Notes: generated by a model not told the origin, from the sequence alone. Shown: positions 34,661 to 43,132, counted from the stretch's first letter. The stretch: 64,000 bases of DNA from WHSW01 sp963705955 (GCA_963705955.1 CAVPLH010000006.1:1302001-1366000), one strand, 5' to 3'. Program-made: numbers and translations.

Positions 34661-35005
34661 CTAGACCGTGCCGCCGCCTGCGCCGCCGCCGCGTCCGCGG
34701 TGACGACCCTTGCCTCCGTGGCGACCGCCGCCGGCGCGCTCGTGGTGGCGGTCACGCTTGACGTTCTCGTCGCTTCGCCCTCGCTCGGGCTCGGCCGCAG
34801 CCGCCGCCGGCGTTGCCTCGGGCGCATCGGGCGTCTCGGCGCCCGGCTCCTTGATCGCCGCCGCCGCCGCCTTCGCCTTGTCGGCGAGGCTGCCGCCGCC
34901 CTTCGCGATCCCCCGCAGCTCATCGGCGTCCTCCTTGACGCTCTCCGACCCGCCGCGCTTGTCGACCAGTTCCTTCGCCTTGCTCGAAAGCCGTTTCAGA
35001 TCCAT
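34661..35005 (-). CDS. Antitoxin-like (Rv0909-type) small protein
   Basis: A 114-residue protein beginning MDLKRLSSKAKELVDKRGGS and ESVKEDADELRGIAKGGGSL, which matches the short Rv0909/MT0933 antitoxin-like family (lysine-rich helix, KRGG...K.DA.EL..I..G.GS..DKAKAA). The second half is an alanine/proline linker and an Arg/His/Gly-rich basic tail that could bind nucleic acid. The usual partner toxin (an SRPBCC-type protein) is not next to it, so a toxin-antitoxin role is unproven. Confidence 0.6.
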   Translation of the reverse strand: MDLKRLSSKAKELVDKRGGSESVKEDADELRGIAKGGGSLADKAKAAAAAIKEPGAETPDAPEATPAAAAAEPERGRSDENVKRDRHHERAGGGRHGGKGRHRGRGGGAGGGTV

Positions 35006-35146
35006 CCCGTCCTCCTAGTCGTCTCGGTCCTCGGACTCTATTACGGCGGGTCCGACGACCCTGTCGGGCGGTCGCGTCGGTTGAAAACGACGTCGCGGCA
35101 GCGGGCCGGGATCGCCTCGCGCCGCCGGGTTAGACTCGATCGACTC

Positions 35147-35220
35147 CGGGGTGTAGCTCAGCCTGGTAGAGCATCCGGTTTGGGGCCGGAAGGTCGCTGG
35201 TTCAAATCCAGTCACCCCGA
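35147..35220 (+). tRNA. tRNA-Pro (TGG)
   Basis: Complete cloverleaf. The acceptor CGGGGTG pairs with CACCCCG, the D-arm is AGCTCAGCCTGGTAGAGC, the anticodon arm CCGGTTTGGGGCCGG carries TGG, the T-arm is CTGGTTCAAATCCAG, and the discriminator is A. Its last 46 bases recur exactly at 47561-47606, which marks it as an integration target. A terminator follows. Confidence 0.95.
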
Positions 35221-35225
35221 TTGGA

Positions 35226-35254
35226 CGAAAGCCCGCTTCCGGAGCGGGCTTTCG
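35226..35254 (+). terminator. Terminator after tRNA-Pro
   Basis: CGAAAGCCCGCT and AGCGGGCTTTCG form a perfect 12-base-pair stem around TCCGG, six bases after the tRNA. Confidence 0.75.
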
Positions 35255-35294
35255 GCATCTTGGAGCTGCGGAATCGGAGCGGCGGCGACCGTCG

Positions 35295-35313
35295 TGGTAC
35301 CAGCCGTGGTACC
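35295..35313. repeat. TGGTACC repeat pair beside tRNA-Pro (arm-site-like)
   Basis: TGGTACC occurs at 35295-35301 and 35307-35313, 75 bases beyond the tRNA-Pro 3' end. The same paired motif lies 91 bases before the tRNA-Pro fragment at 47561, so both ends of the putative element carry it on the inner side. The gene-free stretch 35314-35710 contains only weak open frames on both strands. Confidence 0.55.
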
Positions 35314-35710
35314 CGAGCGAGGCTGGCGCCGATCAGACGTCAATCACCAGGTTGAGACCTTGGCGGGCGACACGGGCAAGGCCACCATTCTCAACCGAGA
35401 GGACCTGACGTCGGAGACCTTTATCTACCGTGCACGCATCGAAGAGGACCGGGGCGCAGGGGACGTCTACGAATTCGATTCCCACCAGGACGAGGCGGGT
35501 GATGTCGTCCGCCGGAGAATCTCGAATTCGCATCCGAGGGGCTGAGCGGCATCGTCGGGGTCATTGGGTTCATCGGCCCTTCGCTGCCATCGTCTTCGCT
35601 GGCGCGATCTGGGCAACGTCTGATCTCAGACGAGCGAGCGATGCTGGCGCGTAGCGTCTAGGCGGGTTATCGCCTCCAATGGAAAGCGCATTTCCTGCGA
35701 GATACTGGAT

Positions 35711-38506
35711 TCAGGATCCGGTCGCCCGCGCCGCTGCACGGGCGCTGAGCTCGGCTCGTGAGCGAACGTCGAGCTTTCTAAACACGTGGGCCACATGGGT
35801 CTTCACCGTCCCTGGAGTAATGAACATGCGCTCGGCGATCTGTGGGTTCGTCAGGCCTTCGGCCACGAGGTCGACGACCTTGCGCTCGGTCGGAGTGAGC
35901 GAGTCCCAACCCCCGGGCGGACGCCCGCGCGGACCACGAGCCCGCCGCGCCCATCCGACCGCGTCCTCACTGCTCATCGCGAAACCCTCGGTCCATGCGG
36001 TCTCGTAGTCGTCGTCGCCGAGCGCTTCGCGCAAGCCGACGTCGATCGCTGCCCAGTGCTCGGCCTCCGGCGGCAGGCGCACCATTCCGATTTCCCTGCG
36101 TGCGTGCTCGGCGGCGGCGAGAAGACGGACCGCATCCTCGCGGGCCCCGATTCCCGCCGCCGCCTCGGCGAGCGCGTCGAAACAGCCGGGCACGTAGGTC
36201 AGGTGGCCGCCCTCCACGCAGGCGTCGAGGGCGGCGAGGGCATGTTCGCGCGCGGTCCGCGAGTCACCGCGCGATGCGGCGAGCCGACCGAGCCTCAAAC
36301 GCGCTTCGCCCACCAGCAAGCGATTGCCGATCCCCTCGCCGAGGGCTTGCGCCTCCAGCGCGGCGGTCTCAGCGGCCTCGTCTCCCAGCAGGCGGCGGGC
36401 GGAGGCGAGATAGAGGAGCGTCCAGGCCGTCAAATGGGTATCCCGTCCCTCGAGCATCGCCGCCAGGCCCTCGAGCCGGTCGCGCGCTTGCACCAGGCGC
36501 CCGGCGGCGACCTCGCCAAGGCCGATCCCGGACACCAGCAGCGCCACGACTGAGCCTGCGCCGAGCCTCAGCGCGCTCTCCAGACGAACCAGGAGCCGCT
36601 TGATTGCACGCTCGGGCTCGCCCTGCGAGATCTCGACGTGGGCCAAGACGACGTCGACGTATGCCTCCCTGAAGGACTCGCCGACTCCCGCCACCGCTGC
36701 GTGCATACGCTCCGACGCGTCTCGCGCCTCGCCAAAGCGCCCGTCAAACGCAGCCATGAAGCCGACGAAGGTCGACGAGCGCATGACCTGGAAGGGATCC
36801 CCGATCCGCTCCTCGAGCGCGGCCACCTCATCGAAGGCGCGGGCTGCGGGGCCGTGCTGGGCCTGGTACACGTGGCTCCAGCCAATCACCTGCGACGCCG
36901 TCACGAGAGCCCAACCGTCGCCCGCCGCTTCAGCGAGCTCGGCCGCCCGCGCCGCCTCGGCGCGTGCCGCACGGGGATCGGTTGGCACAAGCGCGGTAGC
37001 GAGCTGGCAGCGAGCTCGAGCGGCCGTTGCATCGTCGCCCACCTGGGCTGCGAGTGCGAGCGACTCGGTCGCATGCGCTTCCGCCGCTTCGTAGTCGCCC
37101 CCGCGGAAGACCAGGTAGGCCCTGCCGTAGAGGACGAGGGCGCGCAGGGCGGGCTCGCGGTCGCCGGCGGCCTGCAACGCACGGGTGTGCGCGAGTTCGG
37201 CCTCGGCGAAGCGGCCGCGCGCCTCCCACCAGCGATATAGCGCCGCACAGAGCCGAAGCGCGAGCGGCGGCTCGGTCTCGAGCGCATAGTCGATCGCCGC
37301 CGCCAGGTTCTTCGCCTCGGGGTCGAGCAGCTCCAGCCACTCGCTCTCGCCACGGGTCTCCAGGTGCGGAGCCGCCTCCTCGGCGAGGGCGAGGAAGTGA
37401 TCGCGGTGGCGGGCGCGCACGGCGTCGTCCTCGGCGTCCGCCAGCCGCTCGAGCGCGTACTCCCGCACCGTCTCGAGCAGGCGATAGCGCGTCGCCTTGC
37501 CGCGCTGCCCGGCGATCACCAACGACTGGTCGACCAGCGAACCCAGCAGCTCCAGCACGCGGTCCTGGTCGACGCCGCCGCCGGCGCAGACTCGCTCCGC
37601 TGCCTCGAGGGTGAAGCCCCCGGAAAACACCCCGAGCCGTCGCAGCAGCCGCTGCTCGTCAGCGGCGAGCAGTCCGTGGCTCCACTCGACCGACGCGCGC
37701 AGCGTCTGGTGGCGCTCCAGGGCGGTGCGGGGTCCGCCGGTGAGCAGGCGGAAGCGGTCGGAGAGCCCGGCCGCGATCTGCTCGAGCGAGAGCATTCTGA
37801 GGCGCGCCGCCGCCAGCTCGATCGCGAGTGGCAAGCCATCGAGCTCGCGGCACACCCCGGCGACCGACTGGACGTTCTCGTCGGAGAGGGCGAAGCCGGG
37901 CGAGACCTTGCCGGCGCGCTGGACGAAGAGCGCGACGGCATCCGATCCGGCGCCTCCGTCGCCCGACTCGTCAGCGAGGGAGAGGGGCGGAACCCGCCAG
38001 TCGGTCTCGCCGGCCACCCCTAGTGGGGTGCGGCTGGTCGCCAAGACGGCGACCTGTGGAGCACCCTGCAGAAGCGGCTCGGCGGTCTCGGCGCAGGCTT
38101 CGAGCAGGTGCTCGCAGTTGTCGAGCACCACGAGCACCCGACGCGAGGTCAGGTAGCCGCAGACGGCCTGAAGCTCGGTGAGGCCCGGCAACGGCCGCAC
38201 CCCCAGTGCCTCGGCAACCGTCGCCGCGACCAGCCGCTCCTCGGCAAGCGGCGCGAGGTCGACCCAGCAGACGCCGTCCGGGAAGCGGTCGGCCAGCTCG
38301 GAGGCCAGCCGCAGGCCGAGGCGCGTCTTGCCGCAGCCCCCTGGACCGGTCAGGGTGAGTAGCCGGGTCGCAGCCAGCGTCTCGCGGAGCTCACCGAGCT
38401 CGCGCTCGCGGCCGATGAAGCTCGAGAGTTGGACCGGCAGATTGTTGGGCGGTGAAGCCCTGGGGAAGCCCCCCGGCGCCGTCCCTAGCTGTCTCCGCTT
38501 ATCCAT
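35711..38506 (-). CDS. LuxR-family regulator with AAA/NB-ARC-type ATPase and TPR-like repeats
   Basis: A 931-residue regulator. An N-terminal segment NLPVQLSSFIGRERELGELR leads into a P-loop ATPase with Walker A GPGGCGKTR, Walker B-like RRVLVVLDNCEHLLE, sensor LATSRTPLGVAGE, and winged-helix LRRLGVFSGGFTLEAAERVC. Residues 420-830 are alpha-helical repeats. The C-terminus is a LuxR helix-turn-helix (LTPTERKVVDLVAEGLTNPQ, ITPGTVKTHVAHVFRKLDV). Such proteins are ligand- or ATP-controlled activators. I start it at ATG 38506; an upstream ATG near 38563 is an alternative. It is divergent from the lipase gene, which it may control. Confidence 0.9.
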   Translation of the reverse strand: MDKRRQLGTAPGGFPRASPPNNLPVQLSSFIGRERELGELRETLAATRLLTLTGPGGCGKTRLGLRLASELADRFPDGVCWVDLAPLAEERLVAATVAEALGVRPLPGLTELQAVCGYLTSRRVLVVLDNCEHLLEACAETAEPLLQGAPQVAVLATSRTPLGVAGETDWRVPPLSLADESGDGGAGSDAVALFVQRAGKVSPGFALSDENVQSVAGVCRELDGLPLAIELAAARLRMLSLEQIAAGLSDRFRLLTGGPRTALERHQTLRASVEWSHGLLAADEQRLLRRLGVFSGGFTLEAAERVCAGGGVDQDRVLELLGSLVDQSLVIAGQRGKATRYRLLETVREYALERLADAEDDAVRARHRDHFLALAEEAAPHLETRGESEWLELLDPEAKNLAAAIDYALETEPPLALRLCAALYRWWEARGRFAEAELAHTRALQAAGDREPALRALVLYGRAYLVFRGGDYEAAEAHATESLALAAQVGDDATAARARCQLATALVPTDPRAARAEAARAAELAEAAGDGWALVTASQVIGWSHVYQAQHGPAARAFDEVAALEERIGDPFQVMRSSTFVGFMAAFDGRFGEARDASERMHAAVAGVGESFREAYVDVVLAHVEISQGEPERAIKRLLVRLESALRLGAGSVVALLVSGIGLGEVAAGRLVQARDRLEGLAAMLEGRDTHLTAWTLLYLASARRLLGDEAAETAALEAQALGEGIGNRLLVGEARLRLGRLAASRGDSRTAREHALAALDACVEGGHLTYVPGCFDALAEAAAGIGAREDAVRLLAAAEHARREIGMVRLPPEAEHWAAIDVGLREALGDDDYETAWTEGFAMSSEDAVGWARRARGPRGRPPGGWDSLTPTERKVVDLVAEGLTNPQIAERMFITPGTVKTHVAHVFRKLDVRSRAELSARAAARATGS

Positions 38507-38650
38507 CGCCACGAACCTGCGGTCGCACGGCCCAGCCTCCCACATATGGTGGATTCCGTCCATGCGGCGAAAAATCACCCATCTGGCAGATGTTCCGCGG
38601 CTTCGACGCGAGCACGCTTGGTCTGCCCGACCACGCACAAGGAGGAAATC

Positions 38651-39682
38651 ATGCGATCGCGTCTCAGCCAGCTGAAGCCCGCCGTTACCGCCGAGTTCAT
38701 CCTCATGCTCGCCGCTTGCATCGCGCTCGCCGGCTTGACGTGCGCCGCCTCGCCCCCGGTGGCCGAGGCCAGCGGCCCGGAGCTCACCGTGCCGCGGTCG
38801 GATCTCGGGGCGGCCTTCAAGTGCCCGATCGACCCAACGACGACGCCGGGTAAGCCGATCATGTTCGTGATCGGCACCGGGGCGACCGGCGACCAGGGCT
38901 ATCTCATCGGCCAGGACGCGTTCGAGCAGTACGGCCATCCCCTCTGTTACGTGAATTTTCCGGACTTCACGACCGCCGACATCCAGGTCTCGGTCCAGTA
39001 CCTCGTCTACGGCCTGCGCCGCGAGTACAAGCTCAGCGGCCGGAAGGTCGCCGCGGTCGGGATCAGCCAGGGCGGGCTGCTGCCTCGCTTCGCGCTCACC
39101 TACTGGCCGGATCTGCGCGGCAAGGTCAGCGACGTCGTGGCCGCGGCCGGGACCCAGCACGGCACCAACATCGATTTCGGCTGCTCGGCGAGCACGCCGT
39201 GCGTACCGGCGGACTGGCAGCAGCACCGCCACTCGAACCTGCTCGACGCGATCAACTCGCAGCCCGACGAGACGCCCGGCGACGTCTCGTACACGACGGT
39301 CCGCTCGCTCACCGACGAGACGGTCCAGCCGCAGGGCGGCCAGCACCCGACCTCGGCCCTCGACGGCGCCCGCAACATCGTCATCCAGGACATCTGCCCG
39401 GGCCGCGAGACGACCCACATCGGGACCGCCGTCGACTCGGTCACCTGGGCGGCGTTCGTCGACGCCGTCGCGCACAGGGGCAAGGGCAGGAAGGGCGCCG
39501 CAAAGGTCGCCCGCTTCCCGAGCGACGTCTGTTCGCACCCGTACTCCGACGGCCTCGATGAGGCGCAGACGAGCGACTTCCTGAGCGCGGCGGGCGGCCT
39601 CTTGGGCAACCAGTCGGCAAGCTCCCCCAGGGTCCCGGCGGAACCGCGGGTGCGTCGGGTGTTCGTTCGCCAGGCGCCCTAG
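38651..39682 (+). CDS. Secreted CalB-like lipase (alpha/beta hydrolase)
   Basis: A 343-residue exported hydrolase starting at ATG 38651 behind AAGGAGG. The signal peptide includes FILMLAACIALAGLTCAASP. The mature domain has IMFVIGTGATGDQGYLIGQD, YVNFPDFTTADIQVSVQYLV, the nucleophile elbow GISQGG (Ser in the G-x-S-x-G position), FALTYWPDLRGKV, and a late THIGTAVDS histidine. The order resembles Candida antarctica lipase B-type bacterial homologues. The tail after about residue 315 is Ser/Arg-rich. The divergent LuxR regulator starts 144 bases away. Confidence 0.82.
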   Translation: MRSRLSQLKPAVTAEFILMLAACIALAGLTCAASPPVAEASGPELTVPRSDLGAAFKCPIDPTTTPGKPIMFVIGTGATGDQGYLIGQDAFEQYGHPLCYVNFPDFTTADIQVSVQYLVYGLRREYKLSGRKVAAVGISQGGLLPRFALTYWPDLRGKVSDVVAAAGTQHGTNIDFGCSASTPCVPADWQQHRHSNLLDAINSQPDETPGDVSYTTVRSLTDETVQPQGGQHPTSALDGARNIVIQDICPGRETTHIGTAVDSVTWAAFVDAVAHRGKGRKGAAKVARFPSDVCSHPYSDGLDEAQTSDFLSAAGGLLGNQSASSPRVPAEPRVRRVFVRQAP

Positions 39683-39756
39683 TCCGCAGTTCCGACTCGC
39701 AAGGAGGCGACGAAACGCTGCCCAGACCCGGCGAAAGCGTGTACGCCAACTACCTG

Positions 39757-39779
39757 CCGGTTTGGGGCCGGAAGGTCGC
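39757..39779 (+). tRNA. tRNA-Pro internal fragment
   Basis: Twenty-three bases from CCGGTTTGG to AAGGTCGC are identical to the anticodon arm and variable loop of tRNA-Pro(TGG). The 15 bases before it also resemble those before the fragment at 47561 (TACRCCARCTRCCTG). After it the sequence departs. It is a scar left by integration or recombination and cannot work as a tRNA. Confidence 0.65.
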
Positions 39780-39823
39780 CCCCAAGGCTGCATCCGGGTA
39801 GAGGCCGGAAGGTCAGATGAGAC

Positions 39824-40405
39824 GTGCATTCGGCCCAGGTCCGAACGGTCGCGGTACGCCACAGCCCGCTCTCTGACGCCGGGAAGAGGCGTGTTGGAGA
39901 CGCCTCGGACCCCAACACCAGGTACGGCGTCCCGAAGACAGTCCTCGAGCAGTTCTCCGCCGGGGAGCATGACCACTTCAATGCCATCGGCTACACCATC
40001 GGTGGGCTCACTCTCTGGCCCGCCAACCCGATCGATCGGAAGTGGACAATCAACCAGGCGAGAGGCTGCCTTCGGAGCAGCATCGGCGATCGGATGGATC
40101 TGACGCTCGAGAGCATCCGACGCCACTACGGAGGCGCATCTAGCCCGCTTGCCGACGTGCTGGGCCGTTACCACGATTTCTTCGCCGCCTTCGAGGACTT
40201 CCGCGGCTACGTCGACTTCTGGTTGCTGCAGGACATGGTTACCGACGACTACTCCGCGCTCAGATTCTTCACGCCGTTCGAAGACTTCAAACCGCCAGCG
40301 ATCCCTCAGGACCTCGACACCTACAGGGAGTACCGGCGCCGCAGCATCGAGTTCGTCGAAGCACGTAACCGCAGGATCGACCGACTTGGGATCGCTTCGA
40401 AGTAG
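39824..40405 (+). pseudogene. DUF6994-like protein, 5'-truncated
   Basis: The 193-residue frame from GTG 39824 has about 30 unconvincing residues, then a well-formed C-terminal part: FNAIGYTIGGLTLWPANPID, WTINQARGCLRSSIGDRMDL, YHDFFAAFEDFRGYVDFWLL, TDDYSALRFFTPFEDFKPPA, and DTYREYRRRSIEFVEARNRR. This matches the second half of DUF6994-type proteins of unknown function. The missing front coincides with the tRNA-Pro fragment 45 bases upstream. Confidence 0.62.
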
Positions 40406-40435
40406 CGGTCCTGCGCGGCGCCCCTGATCGCGCAC

Positions 40436-40969
40436 TCAGTGAGGCTCGAGCAGGATCGCCGGCGCGCGTAGCGGCGTGCCTCTCGCTGTTAGCGCATAGC
40501 GGCAGCGTCGGTCGCGGTCCTCATCTCCCGCCCTAGCGGTCAGGGGAAACGCCGACTCGTCAAACGGCTCGCCCTCGAAGCGTCGGGCCAGCGCCTTTAC
40601 AAGAGCCTCGAACTCGGACTCGGTGAGGTCCGTCTGCATGCGGTTAACAAGCTTGCATGCCAGAACGACACTGCTCTCGTCGCCCGCCGTGAGGTGCGCC
40701 CACTCAGCCGACCTCCGCGTCCCCGCGGCGAGCTCAAGTGGCACGCGGGTGAAGTAGCAGCGGTAACCGTCGATCGACGGGTCGAACTGCTGCTTCATCG
40801 CCCGCAGCCGCGCTTGCTTGTCAACCGCGCGCCCGCGCCCCTGGGGGTCCTTGCGGGTCTCTACGCGCGCCATGATTCTCCGGCAGCGAGCACACAGGTA
40901 TGACCCTGCGATCGACTGCCCGCCGCAGGCGCGGCAGGTCGTGCTGGCCGCCCAGTAGGGGTCGCTCAT
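40436..40969 (-). CDS. Zinc-ribbon/HNH-like protein
   Basis: A 177-residue protein. The N-terminus has a four-cysteine ribbon, C-x2-C in TTCRACGGQS and C-x2-C in SYLCARCRR. A second domain reads GYRCYFTRVPLELAAGTRRS, AEWAHLTAGDESSVVLACKL and VNRMQTDLTESEFEALVKAL. This order (CY.TGVPL, H.TPGDES, LVN.MK.DLT..EF) is typical of phage and island proteins with an HNH-like fold. The HNH histidine pair is not complete in what I see, so nuclease activity is uncertain. It is consistent with the mobile character of the region. Confidence 0.6.
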   Translation of the reverse strand: MSDPYWAASTTCRACGGQSIAGSYLCARCRRIMARVETRKDPQGRGRAVDKQARLRAMKQQFDPSIDGYRCYFTRVPLELAAGTRRSAEWAHLTAGDESSVVLACKLVNRMQTDLTESEFEALVKALARRFEGEPFDESAFPLTARAGDEDRDRRCRYALTARGTPLRAPAILLEPH

Positions 40970-40972
40970 CAC

Positions 40973-41349
40973 CGCTGGAGCCTAAGACACCGTCACTAGC
41001 CGCCCACTTCCGCTTTCGCGTGAGGCTGTCGCACAAACTCCGGCGACGCGATGTGCGCCCGTCTCCGGCTTCTTTAGAAACGAGCCGCGGTTGGATTCGG
41101 AGAAGAGTCGGTCTTCCAGTCGAGGGCGGCGTCGGCATGGCTTGGGCCGAGCTGTGCACTTGTCCCGCGACCATTTCGCGAGGGTTTGTGCAACACGCTC
41201 GCGCGAGAGCGGAAGCGACGATCAGCGCTTGACGGCGGCGGGAGCCTCGCGCAGCCTGGCCGAGCAGCTATAGCCGACCCCTGAGCCGAACGGCGAGAGC
41301 AGTCCCGCTGAATCGCGGGGCTGCTCGACCGTAACGCGCTCGATGAAAC
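40973..41349. other. Gene-free stretch holding a diverged repeat copy
   Basis: No supported gene. About 150 bases from 41066 to 41215 resemble 43510-43645. Shared landmarks are TCTCCGG-Y-YTCTTTAGAA near the left and TTCGCGAGGG-TTTGTGCAA-CACGCTC near the right. Confidence 0.45.
41066..41215. repeat. Diverged about 150-base repeat, copy 1
   Basis: This copy runs from the TCTCCGGCTTCTTTAGAAA landmark to TTCGCGAGGGTTTGTGCAA and the following CGCTCGCGCGAG. The second copy is at 43510-43645. A further motif CGYGAGAGCGGMAGC occurs at 41206, 41877 and 45022. The origin is unknown. Confidence 0.5.
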
Positions 41350-41760
41350 CTAGGTGTGGTTGGGGCCGTCGTCGCCTCCGCCGCTGCCTCCGCCACCACC
41401 ACCGCTCGTTTCGACCTTCCGAGCCACCAGGCCTCGGTCGGTGCTCTTGGCGTTCACCTGGACCTTAAGCCCACGATGCAGACCGCCGAAGCCGGGGATG
41501 CGCTCGAACTGCGTCTTTCCGTTAACGCGGAACTTCCGCTTCTGCCCGCTCTCGGTGCGGATCTCGAAGCTCCGCGGATCCTGGTGCTTTGAGAGCACGG
41601 TGCCGTCGAAGTGTTTCAGCGCGGCATTCGCCGGGCCTTGGTGGTGGGGGCCGTCCTCGGGGTGACCTCGATCGGCCACCGCCATCGTGCCACCCCCAGC
41701 GATCGCCAGAGCAGCCGCTCCGGCGAGGACACTGGCGATACCCATTCTCCTGTTGATCAT
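41350..41760 (-). CDS. Secreted DUF5666-like protein
   Basis: A 136-residue exported protein starting at ATG 41760 after GGAGAAGAG. The signal peptide has MGIASVLAGAAALAIAGGG and cleavage near MAVA. The mature part begins with a His-rich segment (RGHPEDGPHHQGP), continues FDGTVLSKHQDPRSFEIRTE, KRKFRVNGKTQFERIPGFG and LKVQVNAKSTDRGLVARKVE, and ends in a glycine tail. The G.V......F.V.T..G....F.V...T.F......L..G..V.V pattern is that of DUF5666-like beta domains. Confidence 0.7.
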   Translation of the reverse strand: MINRRMGIASVLAGAAALAIAGGGTMAVADRGHPEDGPHHQGPANAALKHFDGTVLSKHQDPRSFEIRTESGQKRKFRVNGKTQFERIPGFGGLHRGLKVQVNAKSTDRGLVARKVETSGGGGGGSGGGDDGPNHT

Positions 41761-42041
41761 CTCTCTTCTCCTTGTCTTGCAGGGTTCAGGGAAAGAGTGA
41801 CGCTGAAGCGGTCCGGAGTTCAATCGGACCTTGGTCTTACGACTCCAGGGGGCCGGATCGCGACGCCGCTGCTTCGCGTGAGAGCGGCAGCACCCCCGAC
41901 AACTGGTTGTGGCGCGGCCGCTATCGCCACAGCACCGCGGCGGGCATCGGGCATCAAACTGAGCGCAACTCAGCACAACTGAGCGCGCAACAGCACGCCT
42001 GAGAAGGCATGGGCGAAGCCAAGCACGACCCGTACCTCAGA

Positions 42042-42084
42042 TCTCATAACCCGGAGGTCGTGGGTTCAAATCCCACCCCCGCTA
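42042..42084 (+). tRNA. tRNA-Met (CAT) 3' fragment
   Basis: From CTCATAACCC through the T-arm GTGGGTTCAAATCCCAC to CCCGCTA, this is the anticodon loop onward of a CAT-anticodon tRNA. The 5' half is missing: the preceding sequence does not pair. A tRNA-type terminator follows at 42090. Confidence 0.7.
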
Positions 42085-42089
42085 TGTAA

Positions 42090-42115
42090 GAAAGGCCCGC
42101 TTCGGCGGGCCTTTC
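42090..42115 (+). terminator. Terminator after tRNA-Met fragment
   Basis: GAAAGGCCCGC and GCGGGCCTTTC form a perfect 11-base-pair stem closed by a TTCG tetraloop, followed by GTATT. Confidence 0.8.
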
Positions 42116-42148
42116 GTATTCGTAAGCCGACTGCGAGGCTGAGGACCG

Positions 42149-42168
42149 GGCATCAATTCGGCATCAAT
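42149..42168. repeat. GGCATCAAT repeat pair beside tRNA-Arg fragment
   Basis: GGCATCAAT occurs at 42149-42157 and 42160-42168, a period of 11 bases, directly before the tRNA-Arg(ACG) fragment. The layout matches the TGGTACC pairs beside tRNA-Pro sequences. Confidence 0.5.
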
Positions 42169-42170
42169 GT

Positions 42171-42234
42171 GCTCAGCTGGAGGAGCGTCGGTCTACGAAA
42201 CCGAAGGTCACAGGTTCGAGTCCTGTCGGGCCCG
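42171..42234 (+). tRNA. tRNA-Arg (ACG) fragment lacking the 5' acceptor strand
   Basis: The D-arm (GCTCAGCTGGAGGAGC), anticodon arm (CGGTCTACGAAACCG, anticodon ACG), T-arm (ACAGGTTCGAGTCCTGT) and 3' acceptor strand CGGGCCC are present. The 5' acceptor GGGCCCG is replaced by GGCATCAAT repeat sequence. It is an attR-like remnant and cannot fold fully. Confidence 0.72.
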
Positions 42235-42235
42235 A

Positions 42236-42384
42236 TCTCGTGCGAGGCGATGTAATTGCGAACCAGCCCGAGGATCATCATCACCACGTGCTCTGAGACC
42301 GAGATCGAGTTCGAGAAGGTGATCTCGGCGACGGTCAGCCCGACCTTGGTCGCCGCCGAGGTCCACGTGATCGGAGTCGGGACA
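42236..42384 (-). pseudogene. NAD-dependent formate dehydrogenase, internal fragment (inverted)
   Basis: On the minus strand the pieces SDHVDL, then AATKVGLTVAEITFSNSISV and SEHVVMMILGLVRNYIASHE, match the conserved NAD-dependent formate dehydrogenase stretch (VAEVTYCNSISVAEHVVMMIL.LVRNY). A one-base shift separates the two parts. The tRNA-Arg fragment adjoins at the left, and the C-terminal part of the same gene lies to the right on the opposite strand. Confidence 0.72.
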
Positions 42385-42385
42385 G

Positions 42386-42632
42386 CTGGCGGGCTACGCG
42401 GGCGACGTCTGGTTCCCGCAGCCGGCGCCCGAGGACCATCCGTGGCGAACGATGCCCCACGAGGGTATGACCCCGCATACCTCGGGCACCAGCCTCTCGG
42501 CTCTCGGCGCGGGGCCGCTACGCCGCAGGCACCCGGGAGATCCTCGAGTGCCACTTGTCCGGCCGCCCGATCCGCGATGGGTACCTGATTGTCCAGGGCG
42601 GGGCCCTCGCCGGCGCGGGCGCTCGCTCATAA
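42386..42632 (+). pseudogene. NAD-dependent formate dehydrogenase, C-terminal fragment
   Basis: On the plus strand LAGYAGDVWFPQPAPEDHPW, RTMPHEGMTPHTSGTSLS and, after a shift near 42508, RYAAGTREILECHLSGRPIR and DGYLIVQGGALAGAGARS form the end of formate dehydrogenase. The catalytic histidine segment (MTPH.SGT) is present. It faces away from the internal fragment at 42236-42384, so an inversion and deletion have broken the gene. Confidence 0.75.
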
Positions 42633-42736
42633 AGCTCCGGCGACACGACCGCCGGCTCGGGGGAGGCGGAGCGATATGCCGCCCGCGGGCCGGTTCCCAC
42701 GCGAATGCTAGGCGCTGACTGCCGCGGGCTGAGAGC

Positions 42737-43132
42737 TCAGTCGCGCTCGATCTCTGCCCCGGCGGTGTGTCTGCCGTGGTGTCCTCGGCCCGCGCCGGAG
42801 CCCCCGCCGCTGGTGCGCGTACGCACGTGGCGCGTGACCTGCTGCGAGCTCACCTGCTGCACGGGGGTGTAGGTGGCGGGCACGGTCGTGGCCGCGGGCA
42901 CGGTCGGAGGCGCGGCCGCGCCGCTGGTGCGCGTGCTCACCTGCTGGGCGGAGTAGCCCGCCTTCGCAGTCGCCGGATTTGTCGTGCTGGCCAGTGGGGC
43001 CGCGATCTGGGCCTGCGCGGTGCCCTGCGAGTTGCGGGCCGGGTTGGAGCTGATCGCGAACCCGCCGAGGCCGCCGAGGCCGAAGACGGTGGCCGCGACG
43101 GCGATCTTCATTCTGATGTTGGTCATGGTCAT
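42737..43132 (-). CDS. Small membrane-anchored/secreted protein
   Basis: A 131-residue protein starting MTMTNIRMK at 43132, with a hydrophobic segment IAVAATVFGLGGLGGFAISS that serves as signal or anchor. It is followed by a low-complexity Thr/Ala/Pro/Val region (STRTSGAAAPPTVPAATTVP) and a His/Arg/Gly-rich tail. The MTNIR.KIAVAATV.GLGGLGG start is common among uncharacterised Solirubrobacterales proteins. No function is known. Confidence 0.65.
   Translation of the reverse strand: MTMTNIRMKIAVAATVFGLGGLGGFAISSNPARNSQGTAQAQIAAPLASTTNPATAKAGYSAQQVSTRTSGAAAPPTVPAATTVPATYTPVQQVSSQQVTRHVRTRTSGGGSGAGRGHHGRHTAGAEIERD

Noticed and set aside
35015..35215. Minus-strand ORF reading TGFEPATFRPQTG (and a similar one ending near 47545)
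   Set aside because: This is the antisense translation of tRNA-Pro and its fragment, a common false ORF.
35333..35533. 66-residue minus-strand ORF (VLVGIEFVDVPCAPVLFDAC)
   Set aside because: No ribosome binding site or family; left as an unassigned open frame next to the repeat pair.
38507..40435. Upstream extension of the LuxR regulator ORF to 1574 residues
   Set aside because: The extension overlaps the well-supported lipase and DUF6994-like genes and has no domain; the regulator starts near 38506.
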